The notes: generated by a model not told the origin, from the sequence alone. DNA of 64,000 nt from Maribacter flavus (GCF_008386635.1 NZ_VUOE01000001.1:620001-684000), one strand, 5' to 3'; counted from the stretch's first letter, positions 1-8,377 are shown. Made by a program: numbers and translations.

Positions 1-31
1 CAAGTATACTAATTGTGACCGATTTCTTCAT
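1..31 (-). CDS. 5' end of a gene cut by the window edge, possibly an HlyD-type adaptor
   Basis: Only ten codons are visible, reading MKKSVTISIL from an ATG at 31. A lysine pair followed by hydrophobic residues fits the start of a signal or membrane anchor. The two genes just upstream on the same strand are MacB-type ABC permeases, which in Flavobacteriaceae are often followed by a membrane-fusion (HlyD family) adaptor. That identity is inference from context only; ten residues cannot establish a family. Confidence 0.3.
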   Translation of the reverse strand, partial: MKKSVTISIL

Positions 32-51
32 TTTGATTGGTTTTGTATTAT

Positions 52-138
52 TTATGATTGATGATTACAGGAAAGCCTGATTATTACAAATAGAATAACC
101 GCTAAAATTCCTAAAATCAGTTTTAACTTTTTGTTCAT
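52..138 (-). CDS. tiny hydrophobic ORF, 28 aa, uncertain
   Basis: The ATG at 138 opens a 28-residue frame, MNKKLKLILGILAVILFVII and then eight mostly polar residues, ending in TAA at 52-54. It has a basic N-terminus followed by about 16 hydrophobic residues, like a signal anchor. It starts 6 bases after the stop of the permease at 144 and ends 20 bases before the next ATG at 31. It could be a small membrane peptide, or the remnant of a longer adaptor gene that lost its frame. I see no frameshift that would join it to the gene at the edge. Confidence 0.25.
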   Translation of the reverse strand: MNKKLKLILGILAVILFVIIRLSCNHQS

Positions 139-143
139 TTTAA

Positions 144-1400
144 TTATTCCGTCCTTAATGCTTCTATGGGCCTTACCTTAATGGCACTATTGGCCGGTAA
201 AAAACCCGCCAACAATCCTGATACTACCAAAATCAATAAGGCACTTACCACCACGCCTAAACTAACACTTGGGTTTAAGAACATATCCACAGGGCCCACG
301 GAGTCCAACAAAATATTTATGCCATAAATACTGAGCGCCCCAAAAATAATCCCTATCATTCCTGACATAATGGTCAAAAAGACCGATTCCATCAGTATTT
401 GCAAACGTATGGACCATGGATTCTCCCCTAAAGCGCGTCTAATTCCAATTTCCTTGGTCCGTTCCTTGATGACGATCAACATAATGTTACTGACCCCGAT
501 AATTCCCGATATCAATACCAAAATTCCAACGAAATACGCCACAAACCTCAGGGCACCGAACAAACTCTGCACCCGATTGAACTGTTCGTACAGATCAAAA
601 AAACCAATGGCCCGTTCATCTTTGGGATGTACCTTTCGACTTTGTTTTACGGTATTCACGATTTTCTCGGTGAGATTACTGATAGAGCTACCGTCTTTGG
701 CCGTTATGGCCATCCAGCCCACGTTATCCGCACGGTTGAATGCTTGGGAAAAAGTTGTAAATGGCATAAAAATCTGGCGTTCACTGTTCTCGCCTCCCCC
801 GTTGCTCGTTTTTTCCTTGTAGGTGCCAACGACCATAAAATTGATGCCACTGATTTTAAGATAGGTACCCAGCACTTCTTCATCCTCCTCATAAAGTTCA
901 TCCCGAATACGATTTCCTATAACCACGACCTTTCTTTTTTCCTTAATGTCATTATGGTTAAAGAAACGCCCGTGGGCAACGTACATGGGATTTTGCTCGA
1001 TAATTTCTGGGTAATCACCAAAGACCCGATACCTCCCGGTCTCCGTTCCCCGTACTACATTATCTCCTTCCTCTAGACGTATGCTGTTTCGCGGGGATAT
1101 AATGCGTAGTTCCGGAATGTTTTGACGGAGCAGTTCTACATCGCTCAGTTTAAAATTGAATGTGCGCCCTTCAGGTAGCCCGGCATAGGCCATGGAAGTC
1201 GTTTCGGTCCACATGAACATGGTGTTGGTGGCCACTCCGTTGAAGTCCTGCCGTATACCATTCTCCAGTCCTTTCCCGGCCGCCAATAATATAATGAGGA
1301 TAAAGATACCCCAGCCCACACCAAAAGCCGTAGCAATGGTGCGTACCACATTACTGGACATTACCTCCAGAATTTCGTTCCAACGATCTTTATTGAACAT
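144..1400 (-). CDS. MacB-type ABC transporter permease
   Basis: This 418-residue protein is an inner-membrane permease of the MacB/FtsX superfamily, which usually works in tripartite pumps with an ATPase, an adaptor and TolC to export peptides, macrolides or lipoproteins. One helix near residues 20-42 is followed by a large periplasmic MacB_PCD domain to about residue 275 and then three helices near 285-310, 335-360 and 380-402. The coupling-loop motif KERTKEIGIRRALG after the second helix is diagnostic of the FtsX domain. It lies 38 bases behind a second permease of similar length and about 30% alike by eye, so the two probably form a heterodimer. No ATPase gene is in the window. The substrate cannot be told from sequence. 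Confidence 0.9.
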   Translation of the reverse strand: MFNKDRWNEILEVMSSNVVRTIATAFGVGWGIFILIILLAAGKGLENGIRQDFNGVATNTMFMWTETTSMAYAGLPEGRTFNFKLSDVELLRQNIPELRIISPRNSIRLEEGDNVVRGTETGRYRVFGDYPEIIEQNPMYVAHGRFFNHNDIKEKRKVVVIGNRIRDELYEEDEEVLGTYLKISGINFMVVGTYKEKTSNGGGENSERQIFMPFTTFSQAFNRADNVGWMAITAKDGSSISNLTEKIVNTVKQSRKVHPKDERAIGFFDLYEQFNRVQSLFGALRFVAYFVGILVLISGIIGVSNIMLIVIKERTKEIGIRRALGENPWSIRLQILMESVFLTIMSGMIGIIFGALSIYGINILLDSVGPVDMFLNPSVSLGVVVSALLILVVSGLLAGFLPANSAIKVRPIEALRTE

Positions 1401-1438
1401 AAATTCCCTGAATATTATTTAATTGATTTCCCATCATC

Positions 1439-2689
1439 CTAATCATCCCGTAATGCTTCGATTACCTGTACGTTCACCGCCTTCCATGCCGGAAAGAAAC
1501 CCGCGATTGCCCCGGCAAATATTAATAGGATCACTGTAGATAATGCCACATTAAAGTCCACGGAAGGATTCATAACATAATCCACCTCAATGTTTGGCCC
1601 AACAAATTCCAACAAAGCCATGCTAAAAATAAGACCAGTACATCCTGCCACGGCAGTAACAAATATGGCCTCGTGCATGATCATCCCAACAATGGACCAG
1701 GGTTTGGCACCCAGTGCCTTCCGAATCCCAATTTCGCGGGTGCGTTCCTTAACCACGATTAACATAATATTGCTTACGCTGACCACACCTGCGATTAATG
1801 TCAAAAACCCTACGGCCCAAAAGAAGAGCTCAATGGCCCTTCCCAAGGTATAGAATCGTTTGGCCTCCTGTATGGGATTGTATAGCCGTATGGCGCGTTC
1901 ATCTTCAGGGGCCACACCGTGGTACAATTTTAGATATTCCAATAACTTGGTCGTAAAGGTATCGTTCATGGCAACGGTCTCTTCAAAAGAATCCATTTCC
2001 GGAAGCATAAAATTCAGGTTATTGATCTTATCCGCACCATTAAAGGCTAATTGTGCGGTCGTTACCGGAATAAATATTCGCTCCTCTTCACTTTCATTCC
2101 TACCGTACTCCCCGTATACACCCACAATCTTAAAACCGGCACCTGAAATCATGATGTACTCCCCAACAGGCGTTTCCAAATTTGAGAATACCTCTCTTTT
2201 AATTTTGTTGCTGATTACCGCAACCTTGGCATTTTCCCGAACATCCTTTTCGTTGATATACCTTCCCTCCGATAAAAATTCGTTCTCGATTACCTGAAGG
2301 TCTCCATTGGTACCGGCCACATTGTATACCAGTAGATCATTGTTATAGACTACTTGAACATCGTTTGGAAAATACAAAACGGAAGCTTTTTCAAAATCTT
2401 GATCGAAAACTTTTGAGACCGTCTCGTAGTTTTCGTTTCTAAGTTGGATCCGCCGACCGGGATTCAGGCCTTTATACTCCATGGTCGTGCGTTGTGGCCA
2501 AACCCAGATACTGGTAGCTGCATCACCCTTAAACTCATTGTCAATGCCATTTTGCATACCTTGACCAAATCCTAATAAAATTACAAGGATGAATATGCCC
2601 GAAGCTACGGAAAGTCCCGTTAGAAAGGTACGAAGCTTGTTTTTTCGAATAGTATCGAAAATTTCCTGCCATCGTTCTAAGTCGAACAT
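1439..2689 (-). CDS. MacB-type ABC transporter permease
   Basis: A 416-residue permease of the same family as its downstream partner: N-terminal helix, periplasmic MacB_PCD domain, and three C-terminal helices with the loop motif KERTREIGIRKALG. The frame stays open 33 bases further upstream, but I chose the ATG at 2689 because it gives MFDLERWQEIF, which aligns with MFNKDRWNEILE at the start of the partner. The pair is separated from the CxxC protein gene upstream by 114 bases without a recognisable terminator, so whether it belongs to that transcript is open. Export is the likely role; the substrate is unknown. Confidence 0.9.
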   Translation of the reverse strand: MFDLERWQEIFDTIRKNKLRTFLTGLSVASGIFILVILLGFGQGMQNGIDNEFKGDAATSIWVWPQRTTMEYKGLNPGRRIQLRNENYETVSKVFDQDFEKASVLYFPNDVQVVYNNDLLVYNVAGTNGDLQVIENEFLSEGRYINEKDVRENAKVAVISNKIKREVFSNLETPVGEYIMISGAGFKIVGVYGEYGRNESEEERIFIPVTTAQLAFNGADKINNLNFMLPEMDSFEETVAMNDTFTTKLLEYLKLYHGVAPEDERAIRLYNPIQEAKRFYTLGRAIELFFWAVGFLTLIAGVVSVSNIMLIVVKERTREIGIRKALGAKPWSIVGMIMHEAIFVTAVAGCTGLIFSMALLEFVGPNIEVDYVMNPSVDFNVALSTVILLIFAGAIAGFFPAWKAVNVQVIEALRDD

Positions 2690-2803
2690 GTTGATTGGTT
2701 TTGATTGATGAACGTAATACAAGTATTACTATGGATAAGACTATAGAATACCTACAATGTTACACATTAGAACCAAAAAAAATGTTAAATCCTTAAAATT
2801 GAG

Positions 2804-3055
2804 TTAAGAACGCATTTTGCGATATACAAAATAGAATACGCCCGCTACAAGCACATAGGGGATTGCCATAAGATACACGATACCGTTATTGATGCCTTCT
2901 GCAGCCGTCCCAGATTCCTCGCTTTCCAGTACGGCACGGCACATGGCACATTGGGCCTCCAGTTGTGAAGGGAAAAGTGCCAATCCAATCACCAAAATCA
3001 CAAAGAGGGCTTTGGTACTGGTTTTTTTTAAATTTATAAGTCTATACGGTTCCAT
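2804..3055 (-). CDS. small membrane protein with a CxxC motif
   Basis: This 83-residue protein has a hydrophobic signal or first helix at about 16-31, a Cys36-Ala-Met-Cys39 motif immediately after it, a short acidic stretch, and a second helix at about 58-77 ending in basic residues. The topology would place the CxxC on the periplasmic side close to the membrane. I do not recognise a named family. It is the last gene of a run containing a Cys-less Sco-like protein, Sco1 and DUF420, 18 bases after the DUF420 gene, so a part in copper handling or thiol chemistry during oxidase assembly is a reasonable inference. Nothing in the sequence proves it. Confidence 0.75.
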   Translation of the reverse strand: MEPYRLINLKKTSTKALFVILVIGLALFPSQLEAQCAMCRAVLESEESGTAAEGINNGIVYLMAIPYVLVAGVFYFVYRKMRS

Positions 3056-3073
3056 GGAAAGCCTTTTTTGAAA

Positions 3074-3610
3074 TTAGTAAGCATAATAGGGGGATATCAT
3101 GAGATAAACCACAACACCGCTGACGGCAACATATAACCAAATCGGAAATGTATATTTGGCCAATATTCTATGGTCCTCAAAACGACCCAGATATGCTTTG
3201 GCATACGTCCTAAGCACCAATGGAATTAGGGCAATGGATAATATAATATGGGTAATCAATATAAAATAATAAACATAGGAAAGCACACCTTCTCCACCAT
3301 AGGGTGTTGAATCTGAAGTCATATGATACAGAATATACATGACCAAGAAAATAAGCGACAATCCAATATTGGTCGTCATGAGCTTTTGGTGAAGGGACTG
3401 TTTGCCATTTTTTATCGCCCAAACGGCCACAACGAGCAATACTGCCGTAAGTCCGTTTATGGTCGCATAAATGGGTGGCAAAAATGTTAACGGGGCCACA
3501 TTGGGAATTTTAATCCCAAAAAGCAATGCTACCACAATAGGAATCACCACAGATACAACGGTAATCATCCTATTAAATTTTTTCTCCTTAAGTGCGATAT
3601 TATTCTCCAT
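3074..3610 (-). CDS. DUF420 membrane protein, probable oxidase assembly factor
   Basis: This 178-residue integral membrane protein has about five helices, near 14-31, 45-66, 80-100, 113-133 and 155-175. It has the DUF420 pattern of scattered histidines: His in the LHQK segment, in YHMTSD, in ITHIILS and in the EDHR loop. DUF420 proteins, including CtaM of Gram-positive bacteria, are needed for activity of heme-copper oxidases. The start ATG is only 1 base from the stop of the Sco1 gene, which points to translational coupling. The position between Sco1 and a CxxC protein supports an oxidase biogenesis role. The family call is firm, the exact biochemical step is not known. Confidence 0.88.
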   Translation of the reverse strand: MENNIALKEKKFNRMITVVSVVIPIVVALLFGIKIPNVAPLTFLPPIYATINGLTAVLLVVAVWAIKNGKQSLHQKLMTTNIGLSLIFLVMYILYHMTSDSTPYGGEGVLSYVYYFILITHIILSIALIPLVLRTYAKAYLGRFEDHRILAKYTFPIWLYVAVSGVVVYLMISPYYAY

Positions 3611-3611
3611 G

Positions 3612-4337
3612 TTACTCCTCCAATAATCGTTTTATGTCCTCCTTCAAAATACTTATCTGTTCCTTTTCTCCTTCGCTATTTTCCCCCATGGCTTCAGTAA
3701 TTGCACCACGGTAATACACAATAGGGTTTCCAAAGGCATCTTTTCTGGAGCGTATATATCCCTCCTTATCGATTAGTGCGAACAACCCGGAATGTTCAAA
3801 TCCACCTGGGGCATCGGGCATTTCAGCAGCAAAGATATTGAATCCGCTATTGGCCAAGTCATAAATCGCTTCCTTGTTTCCGGTCATTAAATGCCAATCC
3901 ATATGGGTAATGCCATACTTTTCGGCATATTCCTTTAATACCTGTGGCGTATCGAAATCTGGGGTGATACTAAACGAGGCTATACCAAAGTTTTCATTTT
4001 GCTGAAATTCATTCTGTAATACGACCAAGTTTTTGGTCATAATTGGACAGATACTGGGACATCTTGTGAAAAAGAAGTCGACAACGAATACCTTTCCCAA
4101 ATAGTCCTTATCGGTTATTACCAAACTATCTTGATTTATAAATTGAAAGGAAGGGACCTTGCGTTTTTCCCCGTTCAATAAAACATACCCTAAAGTTCCC
4201 TCGGCCGACGCAGTATTCATGCGGTCGTTTTCCACCACATCACCTGCTTTTAATCTATTCACAATTTTAGGGATAAATATTATCCCGAATATCAGTATGA
4301 TAAGCGAAACCCAAACGTAGGTATATTTTTTGTTCAT
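3612..4337 (-). CDS. Sco1/SenC copper chaperone for cytochrome oxidase
   Basis: Sco proteins deliver copper to, or reduce the cysteines of, the CuA site in oxidase subunit II on the outer face of the membrane. This 241-residue protein has an N-terminal anchor at about 6-24 followed by a thioredoxin-like domain. The copper ligands are all present: Cys93 and Cys97 in RCPSICP and a distal His182 in FEHSG. Length and order are normal for the family. Its ATG overlaps the stop of the preceding gene by one base (TAATG at 4335-4339), and DUF420 follows after 1 base. The target CuA protein, CoxII, is encoded about 29 kb to the right. Confidence 0.95.
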   Translation of the reverse strand: MNKKYTYVWVSLIILIFGIIFIPKIVNRLKAGDVVENDRMNTASAEGTLGYVLLNGEKRKVPSFQFINQDSLVITDKDYLGKVFVVDFFFTRCPSICPIMTKNLVVLQNEFQQNENFGIASFSITPDFDTPQVLKEYAEKYGITHMDWHLMTGNKEAIYDLANSGFNIFAAEMPDAPGGFEHSGLFALIDKEGYIRSRKDAFGNPIVYYRGAITEAMGENSEGEKEQISILKEDIKRLLEE

Positions 4338-4969
4338 TAGTTTTTTCCCTGTAGGTTGTTTTCCTTTCTGGCCATCCTGTATTCCGCCAAGATAATCTTA
4401 ACATCATCGACCATCTTATTGTTCAAATCAGCAACAGAAGCGGTGTTATACCCATATTTAAAGCCCTCGTCCTCATCATTGTTTCTTCCTCTCAGATGTA
4501 ACTGCTTGTCCACTATAAACACAAATGGAGAACTAAGATCGCTTTCAAGTTTTTTATCCGTTCCCAAACTTTCGAATAAACGTGTAATGTCTTGATCGTT
4601 CAAAAAAGCGAAATTCCACTTATTAGTTTCATCCAAGTTGGACAGCTCCTTTTTTAAATTTGAAACCGCTACTTCGGTTCCTTTAGGGACAACCATTAAA
4701 AACTGAAAATCATTGAACTCATGGAAACGTTTATAAATTTTCTGGTTCAAATTGAAGGCATTACCCTTTCTACCCTCAACATTTTTACCTAAAAAGCCCA
4801 ATACGGAGATTTTTTCCGAAAACATGGGATTTCCACTATTAAGCGGGATTTCCATGATACCCTCCTTAAGTGATGGCAACCTACCAAAATTGGTGACCCC
4901 GCTGGCAAAGAACAAATAGGCCACGATGGGTAAAACGAACAACACAACAAGAACAAAAGTCTTTTTCAT
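4337..4969 (-). CDS. Cys-less Sco-like/thioredoxin-fold secreted protein
   Basis: The frame is open to 5029, but the ATG at 4969 gives MKKTFVLVVLFVLPIVAYLF, a clear signal anchor, so I prefer 210 residues. After the anchor come segments that follow the Sco/thioredoxin layout: a strand around ISVLGFLG, a helix with NLKKELSNLDE, and a strand FVFIVDKQLHLRGR that resembles the FALIDKEGYIRSR segment of the adjacent Sco1. There is no cysteine anywhere in the protein, so it cannot bind copper in the Sco manner. It overlaps the Sco1 gene by one base. I infer a degenerate Sco or peroxiredoxin relative acting as partner or scaffold for Sco1. The fold assignment is by eye and moderately sure. Confidence 0.75.
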   Translation of the reverse strand: MKKTFVLVVLFVLPIVAYLFFASGVTNFGRLPSLKEGIMEIPLNSGNPMFSEKISVLGFLGKNVEGRKGNAFNLNQKIYKRFHEFNDFQFLMVVPKGTEVAVSNLKKELSNLDETNKWNFAFLNDQDITRLFESLGTDKKLESDLSSPFVFIVDKQLHLRGRNNDEDEGFKYGYNTASVADLNNKMVDDVKIILAEYRMARKENNLQGKN

Positions 4970-5270
4970 GCTACCGATATAAACAGATCTTATGTTAGGT
5001 GAACCATTGGTTAAACCCAAAATATGCAATAGAAAATCTATTACGGCTTCAAACTACTTCAAACACACGCTGTTTAAGCTGTTTTTTAATTTAACCATAG
5101 CGATGCTATGCTAAAATTAAGAAAACACCTCTGTTTATTGTATTTTGAACACTCATGACGATGTCCTAATGCATAATTTGGGTAAAACCCATTTTGAAAA
5201 CAATACAAAAATAAAAAAGACGGTTGGCAAACCGTCTTTCAATTTTGTTAATTAAATTCTAAGGCAATCG
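4970..5270. other. 301-base non-coding stretch
   Basis: No convincing gene lies here. The right end holds the terminator of the subunit IV gene (5216-5239). At 5096-5110 there is a perfect inverted repeat, CATAGC-GAT-GCTATG, which could be an operator for the downstream sco genes. I found no TAnnTTTG promoter box at a sensible distance from the start at 4969, so the promoter of that run is not identified. Confidence 0.6.
5216..5239 (-). terminator. rho-independent terminator after the subunit IV gene
   Basis: A 10-bp perfect stem, AAAGACGGTT with AACCGTCTTT, closes on the loop GGCA. On the minus strand it is followed by a T-rich run (T6, A, T5). It lies 31 bases past the stop of the oxidase subunit IV gene and separates that operon from the sco genes. 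Confidence 0.85.
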
Positions 5271-5654
5271 TTAGAAGTTCCATTTTACAAATCCATCCTT
5301 GTACACATCGAACACATAATTCCCCTCTACCAATAAAATGAAAGCCAGATAAAGGACCAAAAAAACGGGTGTCCAAACAATGGCTCTTCTCAAAGCACTT
5401 TTTTCGTCTCTTAGGTGCATAAAATCCCAAGAGATGTAATAAGCTTTTACCAAGGTCAGGATGATAAAAATCCAGTTTAACAATTTCATACCAAGTACGT
5501 AGGTGTCGGTTAAAAACTCAGGTTTGAAAATACCCAAAACAACTTCTACCGCAGTCACAAGAGTAAGAAATGCCAAAACGCCCCAAATTTTCTGGGTATT
5601 GGACTTAAACTTCCATAACCCCCTAAAAATCTCTAATTTATGTTCGTGTGCCAT
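5271..5654 (-). CDS. cytochrome c oxidase subunit IV-like protein
   Basis: This 127-residue protein of the COX4/caa3-type subunit IV family begins MAHEHKLEIFRG and has three predicted helices, near 25-45, 56-78 and 93-113. The small subunit packs on the edge of the oxidase; it has no cofactor. It is the last gene of the ctaB-coxIII-coxIII-coxIV run, 30 bases after the 324-residue subunit III gene, and is followed directly by a strong terminator. The assignment rests on length, helix pattern and context. Confidence 0.85.
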   Translation of the reverse strand: MAHEHKLEIFRGLWKFKSNTQKIWGVLAFLTLVTAVEVVLGIFKPEFLTDTYVLGMKLLNWIFIILTLVKAYYISWDFMHLRDEKSALRRAIVWTPVFLVLYLAFILLVEGNYVFDVYKDGFVKWNF

Positions 5655-5684
5655 AATATCTATCTAAACTTAACCTGAAAATTT

Positions 5685-6659
5685 TTAAACCAAATAAAAG
5701 AAGGTAAATACGAATACCCAAACCAAATCTACAAAGTGCCAATACAGACCAACTTTTTCTACCATTTCATAGTGTCCCCTTCTTTCATAGGTTCCCAAAA
5801 TGACATTGAAGAAAATGATAAGGTTAATAACTACGCCAGAGAATACGTGAAAGCCATGAAAGCCCGTAATGAAGAAAAAGAAATCGGCAAAGAGACGGCT
5901 ACCGTATTCGTTGTGAATCAAATTGGCACCTTCTACAACTTGGGAGGCATCGGCCAATTTTGAAAGGGATTCCTGTCGGCTTAAAACAACTTTCTCACCT
6001 TCTTCATTAATTGTTTCCGTTTTAATCGCCAAACCGGGATTCGCCTTAAATCCTTCAATTACTTCATTTACCGTGAAACTTGGCATAGTCCCTTCTCCAT
6101 AGAACCAAATACCATTACTTTCCTCATGGGCGACACGCTCGCTTGCAATACTTTTGGCGAAATCGGCCAAAGCAACCCTTTTTCCCGTTTCGGCGTCCAC
6201 AAACTGTAAAATTCGGCCACCCTTGGTCTCAATAGCACCATAATCCCCTTTTATAAAGGTCGCCCATTCCCAAGCTTGTGAACCTACGAATATGGCACCT
6301 CCAATAATCGTTGCGAACATATACCATATAACCGCATTTTTCTTCATTCTATGACCTGCATCCACGGCCAAAACCATGGTTACGGAAGACATGATCAAAA
6401 TAAAGGTCATGAAGGCAACATAAATCATTGGGTAATTACCATGGAAAAAAGGAACGTGCGTAAATACTTCGTCCGCAATGGGCCAGGTTTCCATAAACTT
6501 AAAGCGGGAAAAACCATATGCCGCCAAAAAACCAGAAAAAGTAAGCGCATCCGAAACCAGAAAGAACCACATCATCAACTTCCCGTAGCTAGCGCCCAAA
6601 GGCCTATTGCCACCTCCCCACACGCTTTCTTTAATTTCCGTAGTAACTGTCGTATCCAT
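5685..6659 (-). CDS. cytochrome c oxidase subunit III with a long inserted domain
   Basis: This 324-residue protein belongs to the heme-copper oxidase subunit III family and is larger than usual. Helices near 28-50, 76-98 and 108-130 carry the expected EW motif (QAWEW) at the end of the third. The family pattern resumes at about residue 256 with FITGFHGFHVFSG and ends with the YWHFVDLVWVFVF helix. Between them, about residues 140-255, is a hydrophilic insert of roughly 115 residues that is not needed for the fold. A -10-like box TAAATTTG (minus strand, 6691-6698) sits 31 bases before the start, but without a clear -33 element. A smaller subunit III gene lies just upstream. Confidence 0.93.
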   Translation of the reverse strand: MDTTVTTEIKESVWGGGNRPLGASYGKLMMWFFLVSDALTFSGFLAAYGFSRFKFMETWPIADEVFTHVPFFHGNYPMIYVAFMTFILIMSSVTMVLAVDAGHRMKKNAVIWYMFATIIGGAIFVGSQAWEWATFIKGDYGAIETKGGRILQFVDAETGKRVALADFAKSIASERVAHEESNGIWFYGEGTMPSFTVNEVIEGFKANPGLAIKTETINEEGEKVVLSRQESLSKLADASQVVEGANLIHNEYGSRLFADFFFFITGFHGFHVFSGVVINLIIFFNVILGTYERRGHYEMVEKVGLYWHFVDLVWVFVFTFFYLV

Positions 6660-6758
6660 AGATTTATAAATCGTTTTAATAAAACATTGGCAAATTTACA
6701 TTTTTTTCAGCTATATAAAAGCTTGAATCAGATTCAAAACCAATTTTGTTTCAAAATA

Positions 6759-7340
6759 TTATTTTACGAAGATCATAAACAACAAAAGGTAAATCCATAG
6801 CAGGTCCAAAAAGTGCCAAAAAGTGGCACCCAAGGTAATTCCCAAATATTCATCTTTTGAATATTTCCCTTTGTATTGATTGTACAAAACCACCAAAAGG
6901 GAAATAAGGCCCGCCACTACATGGACAATATGCACCATGGCTATTAGAAACACATAGGACATCTTAATGTTACTTGTGGGCCCCGTAAAATAATAGCCCT
7001 CAGCCACCATCTGGGAAAACCCATAGAACTGCATAATTATAAAAGCGATACCTAAGGCCAACGTTGCCAATAGCCAGGTGGTGCCCCTTTTACCATTACC
7101 TTGCTTTACCGCATTTTTTGCAAATATATAGGTGACACTACTGGCGATGATTATGGACGTACTTACATAAAAAGCCGAAGGAAGATGAAGGCTGCTCACC
7201 CAATCTTCTCGGGAGCTACTAACAATATACGCACTGGTCCATCCAGCAAAACCCATCAACAGGCTCACCATCCCGAACCAAAGAATCATCTTTTTGGAAC
7301 GGTCCCTTTTTTCCTTTTCAGTACCCGTGGTCAAATCCAT
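6759..7340 (-). CDS. cytochrome c oxidase subunit III, short form
   Basis: This 193-residue subunit III protein of the heme-copper oxidase superfamily has five helices, lacking the first two of the long mitochondrial form. It shows the family signatures GWTSAYIVS near the N-terminus, a His in AMVHIVHVVAG, and the C-terminal FWHFLDLLWIYLLLF helix. It starts 6 bases after the ctaB stop, so the two are almost surely co-transcribed. Two subunit III proteins side by side are usual in Flavobacteriaceae; both may be present in one oxidase, which the sequence cannot show. Confidence 0.92.
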   Translation of the reverse strand: MDLTTGTEKEKRDRSKKMILWFGMVSLLMGFAGWTSAYIVSSSREDWVSSLHLPSAFYVSTSIIIASSVTYIFAKNAVKQGNGKRGTTWLLATLALGIAFIIMQFYGFSQMVAEGYYFTGPTSNIKMSYVFLIAMVHIVHVVAGLISLLVVLYNQYKGKYSKDEYLGITLGATFWHFLDLLWIYLLLFMIFVK

Positions 7341-7346
7341 ATCAGA

Positions 7347-8246
7347 CTAAATAAATTTATCGATTACATATATTATTTGCATTAGTGTAATATAGCTTAC
7401 ACTTGCCAACATTAGTTTTCTAGCGGTTGCCGTATCCCTTTTGATATACAGCCTAAACGCAAAAAACAACATTACCCCGCCCATAAGAAATATGAGTATT
7501 GCAGCCGGAATAGAAAGGGACAGTCTTCCTGTAATCCCAAATACGGGGATTACGGATATGACCATCATCCATACGGTATACATGATAATCTGTAATGCCG
7601 TACCCGCATCCTTTTTACCTGTAGGCAACATTTTAAAACCCCCTTTTTTGTAATCATCGTGCAACATCCAGCCTAAGGCCCAAAAATGGGGAAATTGCCA
7701 AAAAAACTGAATCATGAACAAGGTTCCCGGCTCGATTCCAAATTCGTTCGTAGCGGCGACCCAACCCAACATAAATGGAATGGCGCCCGGAAAGGCTCCT
7801 ACAAAAACAGCCAAAGGCGTTTTGGTCTTTAGAGGGGTATATACACTTGTGTACAGGAAAATGGAAATAGCCCCAAACATGGCCGTTTTAGGATTGAGAA
7901 GGTATAGAGTTACGATTCCCAACAGGGTAAGTGTAACGGCAATGGTCATCGCCATAGAAACCGACACTCTTCCCGCTGGTATGGGCCTGTTCCTAGTCCG
8001 TTTCATCAAGGCATCCAAATCCCTTTCAATGACCTGATTAAATGCATTGCTCGCCCCTACCATGCAATATCCTCCAAAGGCCAATAAGAAAATAGCGCTA
8101 ATACTTACTTCGTAGGCACCTAAAAAATAACCGGCAATAGAGGAAAACACTACACTAACCGCCAGTCTTACTTTGGTAATCTCCTTAAAGTCAGCAAAAA
8201 TCACTGCCAGTGTGTTGTCTTTTGCCATACGGACCGCGGTCTTCAT
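7347..8246 (-). CDS. ctaB: protoheme IX farnesyltransferase (heme O synthase)
   Basis: CtaB/CyoE attaches a farnesyl group to heme b to make heme O, the precursor of heme A in aa3-type oxidases. The protein is a UbiA-family membrane prenyltransferase with about nine helices. The two acidic prenyl-diphosphate sites are visible: NQVIERDLDALMKRT and, after the middle helices, HDDYKKGGFKMLP. The frame extends to 8288, but I chose the ATG at 8246 (MKTAVRMAKDN). A promoter with TATCTTTG at 8268-8275 would start transcription near 8261, downstream of the longer start, and related proteins begin MKTA. The gene leads the operon with two subunit III genes and subunit IV. Confidence 0.95.
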   Translation of the reverse strand: MKTAVRMAKDNTLAVIFADFKEITKVRLAVSVVFSSIAGYFLGAYEVSISAIFLLAFGGYCMVGASNAFNQVIERDLDALMKRTRNRPIPAGRVSVSMAMTIAVTLTLLGIVTLYLLNPKTAMFGAISIFLYTSVYTPLKTKTPLAVFVGAFPGAIPFMLGWVAATNEFGIEPGTLFMIQFFWQFPHFWALGWMLHDDYKKGGFKMLPTGKKDAGTALQIIMYTVWMMVISVIPVFGITGRLSLSIPAAILIFLMGGVMLFFAFRLYIKRDTATARKLMLASVSYITLMQIIYVIDKFI

Positions 8247-8267
8247 CCTTACACAAAAATTGGAATG

Positions 8268-8298
8268 CAAAGATACTCTGACAATCATTGTCCTGCAA
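8268..8298 (-). promoter_or_regulatory. promoter of the ctaB-cox operon
   Basis: On the minus strand, TTG (8298-8296), 20 nt, then TATCTTTG (8275-8268) match the Bacteroidota consensus TTG-N19/20-TAnnTTTG. Transcription would begin near 8261, about 15 nt before the chosen ctaB start, which supports that start. Confidence 0.7.
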
Positions 8299-8377
8299 AC
8301 CCTGATATGGATTTTAAGTAAAACTTAGAATTGTATCAAATACTGATTGAAAAATCTAAAGCTATTCCAAAAAAAAA

